60,931 nt of DNA, from NCBI GenBank assembly GCA_026387455.1, contig JAPLLR010000030.1, positions 1 through 60,931 on the forward strand, written 5' to 3'. Under the pieces are notes generated by a model. That model did no database searches, was not told where the DNA came from, and saw only the letters and a list, made by a program, of their open reading frames with translations. Positions 15,371 to 24,951 of this stretch are shown here, piece after piece. The translations under genes and the position numbers were made by a program. The number at the start of each line of letters is the position of its first letter. The stretch's first letter is position 1. Source of the stretch: Candidatus Omnitrophota bacterium. Lineage in GTDB: Bacteria > Omnitrophota > Gorgyraeia > Gygaellales > Profunditerraquicolaceae.

Positions 15371-15992
15371 ATCCGTTCTTATAACCGCGGGCCCGACATG
15401 GGTGGCTATTGACAGCGTCCGGGTGATCAGCAATACCGCTACCGGAGAAACGGGTTTACTTCTTGCCGAAAAATTTGCCCAGCAGGGCGCCAAAGTAACG
15501 CTCATGCTTGGACCGGTAAGCAACTGCTGCATAAACAAAAAGATCAAAGTCATAAATTTTAAGTTCTTTGACGAATTAAGGTGCAAACTTATCCGGGAGT
15601 TAGTTTCCAGGAATTACGATCTGGTAATCCACTCAGCAGCAGTAAGCGACTATAAACCAAGGAGTATCTGTAGAACGAAAATCAGCTCCAGAAAAAAGCT
15701 ATTAAAATTAAGCATGGTCCCAACTGAGAAGATCATTAACCATATAAAAAAAATGCAGCCCCGGGCATTTCTGGTGGGATTTAAGCTTGAGCCCGGAGCG
15801 AATAAAAACAGACTATTAAAGGAAGCTAAGAATCTCATCAAACAGGCAAAAGCAGACCTTGTAGTAGCCAACACTATTGATAACGGCAAATACAAGGCTT
15901 GCCTACTAGGAAAAGGCAAACTTTATGGACAGGCGCTGAATAAGAGCGCGCTGGTCAAAATACTGACAAAAGTGGTATCGGAGAAAATATGA
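15360..15992 (+). CDS. coaB: Stand-alone phosphopantothenate-cysteine ligase (CoaB-type)
   Basis: This 210-aa protein matches the C-terminal (CoaB) half of bacterial Coa[21 protein letters not shown] at the N-terminus, [30 protein letters not shown] and [10 protein letters not shown]. It would couple 4'-phosphopantothenate to cysteine in CoA synthesis. The flavin decarboxylase half (CoaC) is not fused and is not seen in this window. The only start that keeps the conserved N-terminus is the TTG at 15360, inside the thrC 3' end. Its place within the threonine/lysine operon has no obvious metabolic reason. Confidence 0.88.
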   Translation: MATKSVLITAGPTWVAIDSVRVISNTATGETGLLLAEKFAQQGAKVTLMLGPVSNCCINKKIKVINFKFFDELRCKLIRELVSRNYDLVIHSAAVSDYKPRSICRTKISSRKKLLKLSMVPTEKIINHIKKMQPRAFLVGFKLEPGANKNRLLKEAKNLIKQAKADLVVANTIDNGKYKACLLGKGKLYGQALNKSALVKILTKVVSEKI

Positions 15993-17194
15993 AATATATC
16001 GTACTGGTCGGCGACGGAATGGCAGATTACCCCATTGAGGGACTGGGCGGACGGACACCCCTTGAGGCTGCACGCACTCCCAACATGGACTTTATAGCCC
16101 AACAGGGCAGACTCGGACAGGTAAAGACAATACCTGATAAAGCCACCCCCGGCTCGGATGTGGCCAATATCACCATCTTCGGATATGACACCCAGAAATA
16201 TTACACCGGTAGAGGACCGCTGGAAGCTGCGAATCTGGGAATCGACATGGAAGACGACGATGTGGCTTTCCGCTGCAACCTGATAACCGCTTCAGGAGAT
16301 ATACTTACTGACTATAGCGCAGGGCACATCAGCTCTAAAGAAGCTTCCATTCTGATCAAGGCCGTGGATAAAGCCCTGGGCACTAACCGCTTCAGGTTCT
16401 TTCCGGGGGTAAGCTATCGGCACCTGATGCTGGCGAAAAGGGGAGCCGAAGATCACCTTGACCAGCTTAAATGCATACCTCCGCATGATATCGCGGGACA
16501 AAGCATCTCTAAAAACATGCCTAAAGGAGACAACGCAGATATACTCATACGTCTGATGGAAGAATCCCGCAAAATCCTGGAAAACGAAGAGATCAATCAC
16601 GTAAGACTTGACCTTAAGGAAAATCCCGGCAATATGATCTGGCTCTGGGGCCAAGGCAAAAAGCCTGCCATGCCTAAATTCACCGATAAATATAATCTTA
16701 CCGGAAGCGTAATCTCCGCTGTTGACCTGATCAAGGGCCTGGGCAGAATAATCGGGCTGGATGTGATCAATGTGCCGGGCGCCACCGGTTACTACGATAC
16801 GGATTACGAAGGCAAAGCAAACGCCGCCATAAAATCCTTAGAGAAAAATGATTTTGTGTTTGTGCACATAGAAGCCCCGGATGAAGCCGGCCATAACGGA
16901 GACCTGAGGGAAAAGATCCTGGCTATCGAAAGATTTGACCAAATGGTAGTAGGGAATATCCTACGCGCGTATAAAAATAAAAAGAATTTTCGCATCTTGG
17001 TCCTGCCTGACCATGCCACGCCGGTATCACTCAGGACCCATGTGGCGGACAATGTGCTTTTCGCAATCTACGGTAAGGGCATAACTGCCAGGGGATTCCT
17101 GAATTACAGCGAAAAAGAAGCCCAGAAGTCAGATCTTTTAATGGAAAGAGGCTGTGAGCTCATGGATTATTTTATAAAGAGCGAAGAAATATAG
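15989..17194 (+). CDS. Phosphoglycerate-mutase-like protein; putative homoserine kinase
   Basis: This 401-aa protein belongs to the alkaline-phosphatase-fold, cofactor-independent phosphoglycerate mutases (archaeal apgM type): VLVGDGMADYP with the metal-binding Asp, TPGSDVANITIFGYD with the catalytic Ser, and the late metal ligands in DEAGHNGD and LPDHATP. A close subfamily (TIGR02535) was proposed from gene context to be an alternative homoserine kinase. This gene sits between thrC and lysC, and no ThrB-type kinase is in the operon, so homoserine phosphorylation is the preferred inference. Glycolytic mutase activity remains possible. It overlaps coaB by four bases. Confidence 0.8.
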   Translation: MKYIVLVGDGMADYPIEGLGGRTPLEAARTPNMDFIAQQGRLGQVKTIPDKATPGSDVANITIFGYDTQKYYTGRGPLEAANLGIDMEDDDVAFRCNLITASGDILTDYSAGHISSKEASILIKAVDKALGTNRFRFFPGVSYRHLMLAKRGAEDHLDQLKCIPPHDIAGQSISKNMPKGDNADILIRLMEESRKILENEEINHVRLDLKENPGNMIWLWGQGKKPAMPKFTDKYNLTGSVISAVDLIKGLGRIIGLDVINVPGATGYYDTDYEGKANAAIKSLEKNDFVFVHIEAPDEAGHNGDLREKILAIERFDQMVVGNILRAYKNKKNFRILVLPDHATPVSLRTHVADNVLFAIYGKGITARGFLNYSEKEAQKSDLLMERGCELMDYFIKSEEI

Positions 17195-17211
17195 AGGAGG
17201 AAGAAGTAAAG

Positions 17212-18435
17212 ATGCAGAAACGTTTGATAGTACAGAAATTCGGCGGCTCATCAGTGGCCAATGTGGAGCGCATCCAGAATGTCGCCAAAAGAGTGGTCAA
17301 GTACCGCAAAAATGGCCATGACCTGGTAGTCGTAGTCTCTGCCTTAGGAGACACAACCGACGAGCTAATCGACTTAGCCAGTAAAATAAATTCTGATGCC
17401 AGCGAACGTGAAATGGATATGTTGCTTTCAACCGGAGAGCAGATATCAGTAGCGCTCTTGGCCATGGCCATACATAAGCTCGGATACGAAGCCATATCAT
17501 TTACAGGCGCGCAAGTCGGCATTATCACCGATAAGAACCATACCCGGGCAAAAATAGTCAAGATAAACGGCGACCGGATCAAAGAAGCGCTTAAAAAGGG
17601 GAAGATCGTGATTGTCGCAGGATTTCAGGGAATGACCCTGGACCAGGATATCACCACCCTTGGCCGCGGAGGATCTGACCTGACTGCGGTAGCTTTGGCC
17701 AAAGAGCTTGCAGCTGATGAATGTGAGATCTATACTGACGTAGAAGGCATCTTTACCACTGACCCGCGCATTGAGCCAAAAGCGCGTAAAATTGACGCTA
17801 TCACTTACGATGAAATGCTGGAGATGGCCTCCCTCGGAGCGCAGGTCATGCAGGCGCGCTCTATCGAGGTAGCCAAAAAGTTCAACGTGCCCATACAATG
17901 CCGGTCATCATTCTCCGATAAGCCTGGAACCATGATCATCAAGGAGGTCAAACACATGGAAGATGTAGTCTTGAGTGCCGTAACCTTAAACCGCAATGAA
18001 GCCAAGATCACTATTTGCACAGTTCCCGACAAGCCGGGAGTAGCAGCCAAAATTTTCAAAGAGCTGGCTGAAGCCGAAGTGAATGTGGATATGATAGTCC
18101 AAAATGTCTCTCATTTACGCCAGACCGACATATCCTTTACAGTCGCTAAATCCGGAGCCCTGAAAGCCATAAAGCTCACCAAAAAAGTAGCTAAGGCCAT
18201 CGGCGCCGGAGAAGTGCTAGAAGACGAGGATATCGCCCGGGTATCAGTAGTGGGGGTGGGAATGAAATCACATCCCGGAGTCGCGGCTACCATGTTTGAC
18301 ACAATGGCAAAAAACAAGATAAATATCGAGATGATCTCCACATCAGATATAAGCATCTCCTGCATCATCAAAAACCAGCTTGCAGAGAAAGCAGTCAAAG
18401 CCCTGCACCATGAATTCGGGCTGGATAAAAGATAA
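17212..18435 (+). CDS. lysC: Aspartate kinase
   Basis: This 407-aa enzyme phosphorylates aspartate, the first step to lysine, threonine and methionine. KFGGSSVAN is at about residues 6-14, with the catalytic region GRGGSDLTAVALA and EIYTDVEGIFTTDPR. Two C-terminal ACT repeats (about 265-400) bind feedback inhibitors. The length fits monofunctional, ACT-regulated enzymes. It has a good ribosome-binding site (GAGGAGG, 17193-17199) within a 17-base gap and is followed three bases later by cimA. Confidence 0.97.
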   Translation: MQKRLIVQKFGGSSVANVERIQNVAKRVVKYRKNGHDLVVVVSALGDTTDELIDLASKINSDASEREMDMLLSTGEQISVALLAMAIHKLGYEAISFTGAQVGIITDKNHTRAKIVKINGDRIKEALKKGKIVIVAGFQGMTLDQDITTLGRGGSDLTAVALAKELAADECEIYTDVEGIFTTDPRIEPKARKIDAITYDEMLEMASLGAQVMQARSIEVAKKFNVPIQCRSSFSDKPGTMIIKEVKHMEDVVLSAVTLNRNEAKITICTVPDKPGVAAKIFKELAEAEVNVDMIVQNVSHLRQTDISFTVAKSGALKAIKLTKKVAKAIGAGEVLEDEDIARVSVVGVGMKSHPGVAATMFDTMAKNKINIEMISTSDISISCIIKNQLAEKAVKALHHEFGLDKR

Positions 18436-18438
18436 ACT

Positions 18439-20010
18439 ATGAAAGAAGTCAAAATCTACGATACGACATTACGTGACGGATCGCAAGGAGAAGGCATTTC
18501 CTATTCGGTGATGGATAAAGTACGCATCGCTAAGGAACTTGATCTCCTAGGCGTGCAATTTATCGAAGGCGGGTGGCCGGGCTCAAACCCCAAAGATATG
18601 GAGTTCTTCCGCAAGATGTTCGCACATAAATTAAAATCCGCAAAGCTAGTAGCTTTCAGTATGACCCGGCGCACAAACATAAAAGCCGAGGAAGACGCTA
18701 ACCTAAAATCGCTTCTAAAAGCCGGGGTAGAGATCATCACTATCGTAGGTAAAACCTGGGACCTGCATGTGCGGGAAGTCCTAAAAGTTTCCCCTGAAGA
18801 AAATATCCAAATAATCAAAGATACGGTCAAGTTCCTGACCTCAAAAGGTTTGACTATCTTCTACGACGCAGAGCACTTTTTCGATGCCTTTAGAACTAAC
18901 CGCGATTACAGCTTAGCCTGCCTTACGGCCGCCATTGAAGCCGGAGCAAAAGCAATATGTCTTTGCGACACTAACGGCGGAACCCTTACTTCAGAGATAT
19001 CGCGAGTGATCGGCGAAATCCGCCAGAAATTCCCCGGCGCCAGTATCGGCATCCACTGCCATAATGACGCGGGAGTCGCGGTTGCCAACAGCATTGCCGG
19101 AGTTGAAGCAGGAGTGGATATGGTGCAAGGGACGATCAACGGAATAGGGGAACGATGCGGAAACGCGGACCTCATCCCGATTATCGCTAACCTTAAAATT
19201 AAACTGGGGATCAAGTGCATACCTGACGGAAATCTTAAAAACCTCACTTCGGTCTCCCACTTTATCAGCGAAATTAGCAATATGAGAGTAAAAAACGAGC
19301 AACCTTTTGTGGGAGACTCGGCTTTCGCGCACAAAGGCGGAATGCACATCAACGCTATTGTAAAAGATCCGCACACCTATGAACATATCGACCCAACACT
19401 CGTCGGCAATCACCGCAGGATACTGGTATCAGAATTAGGCGGAAAAACCGGAATATTACTGCGCGCCAAGTCTCTAGAGCTGGATTTAAGTAAAGAAGAT
19501 CCACAAACCAAGAAAATCTTACAATTGGTACAAAAACTCGAGCATGAAGGATACCATTTTGAAGCGGCGGAAGCCTCATTCGAGCTTTTGATGAAGCGAG
19601 CGCTCAAAAAGTACAAGAACTTTTTTGAGCTGGAAAGCTTCAAGGTAGTAATAGAAAAACACACTAACAAAAAGCTAACCTCTGAAGCTATCATCAAAAT
19701 CAAGGTCAGGGGCACCAAAGAGCACACTGCCGCAGAAGGCGACGGCCCGGTCAACGCCCTGGATAATGCCCTAAGAAAAGCGCTTAAAGATTTTTACCCC
19801 ACGCTTTCCGAGATGCATTTATCAGACTTCAAGGTGCGTGTTTTGGATGAGAAATCCGGCACTGCCGCGCGCGTACGCGTATTGATTCAATCACAAGATG
19901 AATCTGACACCTGGAGCACGATTGGAGTTTCGGAAAACATCATTGAGGCAAGCTGGCAGGCTTTAGTGGATAGCGTAGAGTACAAATTGCTCAAAGATAA
20001 GCTCGGTTAA
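18439..20010 (+). CDS. cimA: (R)-citramalate synthase CimA
   Basis: This 523-aa enzyme condenses acetyl-CoA and pyruvate to citramalate, feeding a threonine-independent route to isoleucine. The DRE-TIM barrel begins with IYDTTLRDGSQGEGISYS. The metal-binding HCHNDAGVAVANS follows, and the C-terminal LeuA-type allosteric domain (about 390-520) includes EGDGPVNALDNALRKAL. The N-terminal segment VQFIEGGWPGSNPKD is characteristic of CimA rather than 2-isopropylmalate synthase. It ends the aspartate-family operon. This suggests that isoleucine carbon comes from pyruvate even though threonine is also made. Confidence 0.94.
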   Translation: MKEVKIYDTTLRDGSQGEGISYSVMDKVRIAKELDLLGVQFIEGGWPGSNPKDMEFFRKMFAHKLKSAKLVAFSMTRRTNIKAEEDANLKSLLKAGVEIITIVGKTWDLHVREVLKVSPEENIQIIKDTVKFLTSKGLTIFYDAEHFFDAFRTNRDYSLACLTAAIEAGAKAICLCDTNGGTLTSEISRVIGEIRQKFPGASIGIHCHNDAGVAVANSIAGVEAGVDMVQGTINGIGERCGNADLIPIIANLKIKLGIKCIPDGNLKNLTSVSHFISEISNMRVKNEQPFVGDSAFAHKGGMHINAIVKDPHTYEHIDPTLVGNHRRILVSELGGKTGILLRAKSLELDLSKEDPQTKKILQLVQKLEHEGYHFEAAEASFELLMKRALKKYKNFFELESFKVVIEKHTNKKLTSEAIIKIKVRGTKEHTAAEGDGPVNALDNALRKALKDFYPTLSEMHLSDFKVRVLDEKSGTAARVRVLIQSQDESDTWSTIGVSENIIEASWQALVDSVEYKLLKDKLG

Positions 20011-20024
20011 AGCGGGAGACAAAG

Positions 20025-22070
20025 ATGGCTTGTCCTAATTGTAATTGTGAAAATCTTGCCAGTATTTTAACCCAGCAGGGAATAGAGGTTGATTACTGTC
20101 CTACCTGCCGGGGCATATGGCTAGATAGAGGCGAGATTTATTATTTCACAAAAACACCCACCTATCTTAAACAGAACCTCGAAGAAGCCTTAAAAAATCC
20201 TCTTCCCAGCAATAGACTAAATCCGAAAACAAATACTCCATTAATCAGAATAGTTCTGTTCGGAATCAACCTTGATTACTGCAGCAAAACAGGAGGAATC
20301 TGGCTTGACGAAGGAGAGCTGGAAAAACTACCCGGAGTCGATGCAAAGAATCTCTGCATAAGCCTGGACAAGCGCTCCACATCTGCCCCTGCAGCCGCAG
20401 AAATGGGCGCTGAAACCGCAGTAAAAATAACGGTTGCCGGAATCAGCCCTCTACCAAACTTAACGCTCGCCTCTGCATTTACGCTGGCAGGGCTTTACGC
20501 CCTGCTCACCTTGCTGCTTATACTATGCGTACAATTCCTGCACATGCCTCCGACAACAGCCCTGATCACAGGCGTTGTCATTGCAACAATACAATTTATT
20601 TTTGGGCCATTCATCATGGATTTGTCACTACGCTGGTTTTACAAGGTCTCATGGCAGACCCCCGAAGAGCTGCCGCTGCACCTTAGAGATTTTATCGCCC
20701 GCATAGCCGCAGAAAGAAAAATAAAATTCCCCAGGATAGGCATGATCCCTGACGGAGCGCCCCAGGCTTTTACCTACGGACACCACCCGAATAACGCCCG
20801 CATCGTCTTTTCCGAAGGGCTACTCCTATTGCTTAATCCCGAAGAAACAGTTGCTGTCGCTGCCCACGAAATAGGGCATGCCGTCCACTGGGACATGCTG
20901 GTCATGACTCTGGCAAACCTTGTGCCGTTGGTTTTGTATTACATTTATCGCACGCTTATCAGAATGCGATCGGGGAGTAACGACAAATCCGCCCCTTACC
21001 GGCTTATGATCGCCGTTACTTCTTATGTGCTTTATGTAATCTCAGAATATGTTGTGCTTTGGTTTTCCCGCACCAGAGAGTATTTCGCCGATAGATTTTC
21101 CGGCGAAATAACCGGAAACCCGAACGCGCTGGCTCAAGCGCTGGTAAAAATAGGTTACGGCCTGGCAGGACAAAAATCGGCAGACAAAGAAGAAGCTAAG
21201 CGACGGCCGCAAATGGAAGCTATAGGCTCAATGGGAGTTTTTGATACACGAACCGCCCAAAGCCTGGCAGTTGCCGGTTACTCCACCGCGAATATGGGAG
21301 GAGAAGTAAACAAAGAACTACTGAAAGACGCCATGAAGTGGGACCTTTGGAACCCATGGGCGCTGTATTATGAGCTACATTCAACCCACCCACTGATCGC
21401 CAAACGCCTCGACAGACTCAGCGAACAATCGGCATATCTGGGGAAAGCCCCATACATCGTCTTTGACCACAGCAGGCCGGAGTGCTTCTGGGACGATTTT
21501 TTTATCGACATATTCTTCATGGGCTTACCGCTTGCTGCAATTATCGCTGCGGTAGCTTTGTATTATCCCTTAATCGCTACATCTACGGTAAAGTTTTGGT
21601 CAGGCCTAGCGACGATTTTCGGAGCAGCCTACCTGATAAACATTATATATTCCTATGCCTCCGGAAAAGAGTACCCTGAATTTACTGTCGCGGGGCTTCT
21701 TAAAAACGTTAAGGTATCGGCAGTAAGACCCATACCCTGCACATTAAGGGGCAAGATAATCGGGCGCGGCATTCCCGGCCTGATATGGTCAGAAGATTTC
21801 GTTCTGCAGGATGGAACAGGGATAATATTCCTGGATTTCCGCCAGCCACTGGGAATATGGGAGTTTCTCTTCGGACTGCTTCGCGCAAAAAAATATGTAA
21901 ACGAAGACGTAATCGTAAGCGGCTGGTACCGCCGAAACCCGGTTCCGTATATTGAGTTGAAAACCTTGTGCGACTCGCAGGGAAAAACACTTCGTTCATA
22001 TGTCTATTATGTAAAGCTCGTATTTTCTTTCCTGCTTATAATCGGAGGAATTATTTTCTACTTTGCCTAG
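20025..22070 (+). CDS. zf-TFIIB / M48 (HtpX-like) membrane metalloprotease fusion
   Basis: This 681-aa protein starts with a zf-TFIIB zinc ribbon (CPNCNCENL then YCPTCRGIWLDRGEI, residues 3-44). A second copy (LDYCSKTGGIWLDEGELEKL, about 83-102) has lost its first Cys pair. Hydrophobic helices follow, then an M48 peptidase domain with HEIGHAVHWDM at about 285 and the downstream SRTREYFADRFSGE segment (third ligand Glu). More helices and a C-terminal domain with an OB-like look precede a final membrane segment. It probably cleaves membrane proteins, as HtpX does. It starts 15 bases after cimA behind GCGGGAGAC. The fusion is much longer than HtpX (about 290 aa). Confidence 0.82.
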   Translation: MACPNCNCENLASILTQQGIEVDYCPTCRGIWLDRGEIYYFTKTPTYLKQNLEEALKNPLPSNRLNPKTNTPLIRIVLFGINLDYCSKTGGIWLDEGELEKLPGVDAKNLCISLDKRSTSAPAAAEMGAETAVKITVAGISPLPNLTLASAFTLAGLYALLTLLLILCVQFLHMPPTTALITGVVIATIQFIFGPFIMDLSLRWFYKVSWQTPEELPLHLRDFIARIAAERKIKFPRIGMIPDGAPQAFTYGHHPNNARIVFSEGLLLLLNPEETVAVAAHEIGHAVHWDMLVMTLANLVPLVLYYIYRTLIRMRSGSNDKSAPYRLMIAVTSYVLYVISEYVVLWFSRTREYFADRFSGEITGNPNALAQALVKIGYGLAGQKSADKEEAKRRPQMEAIGSMGVFDTRTAQSLAVAGYSTANMGGEVNKELLKDAMKWDLWNPWALYYELHSTHPLIAKRLDRLSEQSAYLGKAPYIVFDHSRPECFWDDFFIDIFFMGLPLAAIIAAVALYYPLIATSTVKFWSGLATIFGAAYLINIIYSYASGKEYPEFTVAGLLKNVKVSAVRPIPCTLRGKIIGRGIPGLIWSEDFVLQDGTGIIFLDFRQPLGIWEFLFGLLRAKKYVNEDVIVSGWYRRNPVPYIELKTLCDSQGKTLRSYVYYVKLVFSFLLIIGGIIFYFA

Positions 22071-22103
22071 TCTTTAACTATTTCGAAAAATTCTAACATA
22101 ACC

Positions 22104-22274
22104 ATGACTACTAAAAAACAAAGCAAAAACAAAACTTGCGTTGGGAAATATCTGGAAATCTATATTGAAAAAGATGGAAAGGCTATTCTTACGCCTTTAA
22201 CAAACAGTTCCTTAGGCGTTTTCCGGGCCATTACCGACAAAAGGAAGCCCGGCCAAAGCCTTTTTTGCGGTTAA
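22104..22274 (+). CDS. Small 56-aa ORF before the Ycf46-like gene
   Basis: An ATG-started ORF fills most of the gap between the protease gene and the Ycf46-like gene and ends 17 bases before the latter. The peptide is basic, with the readable core KYLEIYIEKDGKAILTPLT and a terminal SLFCG. I do not recognise a family. The KYLEIYIEKDGKA pattern resembles the beta-hairpin opening of the DUF2997 protein in the same cluster (IELFISEDGELKVHI), which may hint at kinship. No clear ribosome-binding site is present. It could be a real small gene or chance. Confidence 0.4.
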   Translation: MTTKKQSKNKTCVGKYLEIYIEKDGKAILTPLTNSSLGVFRAITDKRKPGQSLFCG

Positions 22275-22291
22275 ATTAAACGGAGAGATAG

Positions 22292-23836
22292 ATGGAAACC
22301 AAACACGATAAAGAAATTGATGTGCTGGTGCGCGCGCGCTACCCGCTAATCTATCTGGTAAGCTGGGAAGAAGGGCGCATCACCGAACGGCTCAAAGAAA
22401 TGGCCGCACGGCGGGGAAAAAAGCTGTATCTGTGGTCGATCACCCGCGGGATATTCAAACCCGACGATGAGCCCGCAAAAGTAGATTCCCAGACCCGCGA
22501 TCCGCTGAATGCGCTTGCCTACGTAGAAAAGTGCCCAGACCCGGCGCTTTTTGTTTTCCTGGATTTCCATTCATACCTTAACGACCAGACCGTTATCCGC
22601 AAAATGCGCGATCTGGTAAACAACCTTAAGGATACCTATGAAACACTGATCATCCTCTCTCCGATACTGACTGTGCCGGTAGAGCTGGAAAAAGATTTCG
22701 TAGTGATTGATTATGATTTGCCGCTCTATGAAGAAATAGGCGAGCTGCTGGAAAACATTATCTCAGTAGTCTCTAAAAACCAGGAAGTACATATTGACCT
22801 GCCTGCCGACACCAAAGAACGTCTGATCAAGGCATCACTAGGGCTGACCCGCTCAGAAGCAGAGAATGCCTTTGCCAGGGCAATAGTCATGGATAAAAAA
22901 CTAGATATAAACGATATAGACAGCATCCTGGAAGAAAAAAAGCAGGCCATACGCAAAAGCAAGCTTCTGGAATACTATGAATCAAAAGAAGAATTCTCCA
23001 ATGTCGGCGGCCTTGACTGCCTAAAAGACTGGCTGACTAAACGCGGCGTGGCTTTCAGCAAAAAAGCCGAGGATTTCGGTCTGCCCCAGCCAAAAGGCAT
23101 CCTTCTGATAGGTGTACAGGGATGTGGAAAAAGCCTTACTGCCAAAGCAGTAGCCAGCCTTTGGAAGCTACCACTATTACGTCTCGATATCGGATCGGTT
23201 TTTAGCGGTATTGTCGGCTCATCTGAAGAAAATATGCGCCGCGCGATAAAAACAGCAGAGGGCTTAGCGCCAATAATCCTTTGGATCGACGAAATAGAAA
23301 AGGGGCTATCGGGAGTACAAAGCTCGACATTCTCAGACGCGGGAACCGCTGCCCGGGTATTCAGCACATTTCTTACCTGGCTTCAAGAGAAAACCGCGCC
23401 TGTCTTTGTCATCGCAACCGCTAACAATATCCAACAACTTCCTCCAGAATTACTACGTAAAGGAAGATTCGATGAGATCTTCTTTGTGGATCTACCGACC
23501 ACACCGGACCGCAAAGATATATTTAAGATACACATAAATAAACGTAAACGCGATCCCGCCAACTTTGATCTGGATTTGCTTTCCCGGGAAAGCGATGGTT
23601 ATAGCGGTGCAGAAATAGAGCAGGCAGTCATCGCCTCCATGTATGATGCCTTCCTACAAAACAGGGATATCGAAACCAAGGACATTGTCAATAGTGTCAA
23701 AGTGAGCGTGCCGCTCTCAGTGACCATGAAAGAAAATATTGATGAGATACGGGAGTGGGCAAGGTACCGCGCCCGCATGGCCTCTAGCACGCAGAAAGAT
23801 TCAAGCAGTAGAAAAGAACGCAAACTGGAATTGTAA
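22292..23836 (+). CDS. ycf46: Ycf46-like AAA+ ATPase
   Basis: This 514-aa protein has an N-terminal domain of about 230 residues (LVRARYPLIYLVSWEE at the start) and a AAA module with VGGLDCLKDWL, Walker A GVQGCGKS at about 274-281, Walker B IILWIDEIEKG at about 328, sensor segment IATANN and RKGRFDE. The arrangement matches Ycf46 of cyanobacteria and plastids. The substrate is unknown. It has a GGAGAG ribosome-binding site and is followed by a zinc-ribbon protein (overlap one base), a Ycf35/DUF1257 protein and a DUF2997 protein. This cassette is also found in phototrophs, but here there is no sign of photosynthesis. Confidence 0.88.
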   Translation: METKHDKEIDVLVRARYPLIYLVSWEEGRITERLKEMAARRGKKLYLWSITRGIFKPDDEPAKVDSQTRDPLNALAYVEKCPDPALFVFLDFHSYLNDQTVIRKMRDLVNNLKDTYETLIILSPILTVPVELEKDFVVIDYDLPLYEEIGELLENIISVVSKNQEVHIDLPADTKERLIKASLGLTRSEAENAFARAIVMDKKLDINDIDSILEEKKQAIRKSKLLEYYESKEEFSNVGGLDCLKDWLTKRGVAFSKKAEDFGLPQPKGILLIGVQGCGKSLTAKAVASLWKLPLLRLDIGSVFSGIVGSSEENMRRAIKTAEGLAPIILWIDEIEKGLSGVQSSTFSDAGTAARVFSTFLTWLQEKTAPVFVIATANNIQQLPPELLRKGRFDEIFFVDLPTTPDRKDIFKIHINKRKRDPANFDLDLLSRESDGYSGAEIEQAVIASMYDAFLQNRDIETKDIVNSVKVSVPLSVTMKENIDEIREWARYRARMASSTQKDSSSRKERKLEL

Positions 23837-24540
23837 TGACTGAAAAATTCCTCAGGCGTTTTGAGAAGCTAGAGAATATCCCGGTGGATACCTTTGCCAA
23901 AGAAGGCATCCAGATCTCCCGGCGCTTTGAGCGCCTCGAAATAGGCAACAAGTTAATCGAGGTCGCCATTACAGATAGGATCAGCCTCCAAGAAAAAGCT
24001 CCCGAGGCAATTATTTACTGGGTAATCTGCCCGTATTGCGGAGCTGAAAACACCGCGGATTCTAATCTTTGTGTTCTTTGTAAACACGCGCTGCGCACCA
24101 AACTTGCCGAAGAAACGCGGTCAAAGGCAAGCCAGATGAAGAAATGCTCGATTTGCGGCACGGTAAACCATAAGGAAAGAAATAACTGCTGGATCTGCGG
24201 AAAGAACCTTTTTGAGGACGGCACAACTATCTCAAGCGAAAAGGCCACCACCAACACCATCATCCTGAATATTGACAATAAAGAATACCGCTCAACAGAC
24301 CAAAATCTGCCGGTGGATGTGAAAGAGCTTATCGAAAGGATAAGACGTGAAGGCTATAGTCAACGGTTGATAGATGACTGGGTAAAGCTTAGACAAGCGC
24401 AGGCACAAGAACATGCGAACGACCTTAAAGATAGAATCAACGACCTACGGCCACGGATCAGCGGCCTGACAACACAGATAACCATAGGTGTAATATTTAT
24501 CGTACTATACTTAATCTTTAGAATCATGGCCTCAAAATAG
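23836..24540 (+). CDS. Double zinc-ribbon protein with C-terminal membrane anchor
   Basis: This 234-aa protein has two zinc ribbons, CPYCGAENTADSNLCVLC (about residues 64-81) and CSICGTVNHKERNNCWIC (about 101-118). A helical region and a C-terminal transmembrane segment (about 213-231, ending MASK) follow, so the ribbons would be cytoplasmic and tail-anchored. I do not recognise a named family. The ATG shares its A with the stop of the Ycf46-like ATPase, which implies coupled expression. A plausible role is an adaptor that brings the ATPase or its clients to the membrane; this is inference. Confidence 0.7.
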   Translation: MTEKFLRRFEKLENIPVDTFAKEGIQISRRFERLEIGNKLIEVAITDRISLQEKAPEAIIYWVICPYCGAENTADSNLCVLCKHALRTKLAEETRSKASQMKKCSICGTVNHKERNNCWICGKNLFEDGTTISSEKATTNTIILNIDNKEYRSTDQNLPVDVKELIERIRREGYSQRLIDDWVKLRQAQAQEHANDLKDRINDLRPRISGLTTQITIGVIFIVLYLIFRIMASK

Positions 24541-24548
24541 GAGCTCAA

Positions 24549-24938
24549 ATGTCTTCGCATGGCTCGATTATAACCGAAATAATGGACCTGATAGAATTAA
24601 AGCGTACGCTTGCAGACCTGCAGCTGGAATACGAAGCTACCAAGAAAATGACTACTTGCGACGGAACAGTCCATAAGATTGATGTAATAATCAAGGATCC
24701 TAACGGCCGGCAGATCGGCCTTGAAAAAACAGAAAAAGGCGCTTACCGCTTTATCTCGGATACCGCAGGACTTAATAATCAGCAACTTAAAGTCCAGAAA
24801 GATTTTCTCAACAAGATCCGCCAAAAATATGCCTACAATAAAATAGTCACGGAACTGAAAAATCAAGGCTACTCAATAACTGAAGAAGAAAAGGTACAAA
24901 ACAATACCATTAAACTAGTGGCCCGCAAGTGGTCATAA
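24549..24938 (+). CDS. ycf35: DUF1257 (Ycf35-like) protein
   Basis: This 129-aa protein shows the DUF1257/Ycf35 pattern: N-terminal SHGSIITEIMDLIELKRTL, a central beta-rich part (DVIIKDPNGRQIGLEK), the helix FLNKIRQKYAYNKIVTELKNQG, and a C-terminal IKLVARKW. The function is unknown. It starts eight bases after the zinc-ribbon gene behind AGGAG (24538-24542) and is followed 13 bases later by the DUF2997 gene. DUF1257 and DUF2997 proteins are neighbours in cyanobacteria as well, so they probably act together. Confidence 0.85.
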   Translation: MSSHGSIITEIMDLIELKRTLADLQLEYEATKKMTTCDGTVHKIDVIIKDPNGRQIGLEKTEKGAYRFISDTAGLNNQQLKVQKDFLNKIRQKYAYNKIVTELKNQGYSITEEEKVQNNTIKLVARKWS

Positions 24939-24951
24939 GGAGCAGCAAGTA

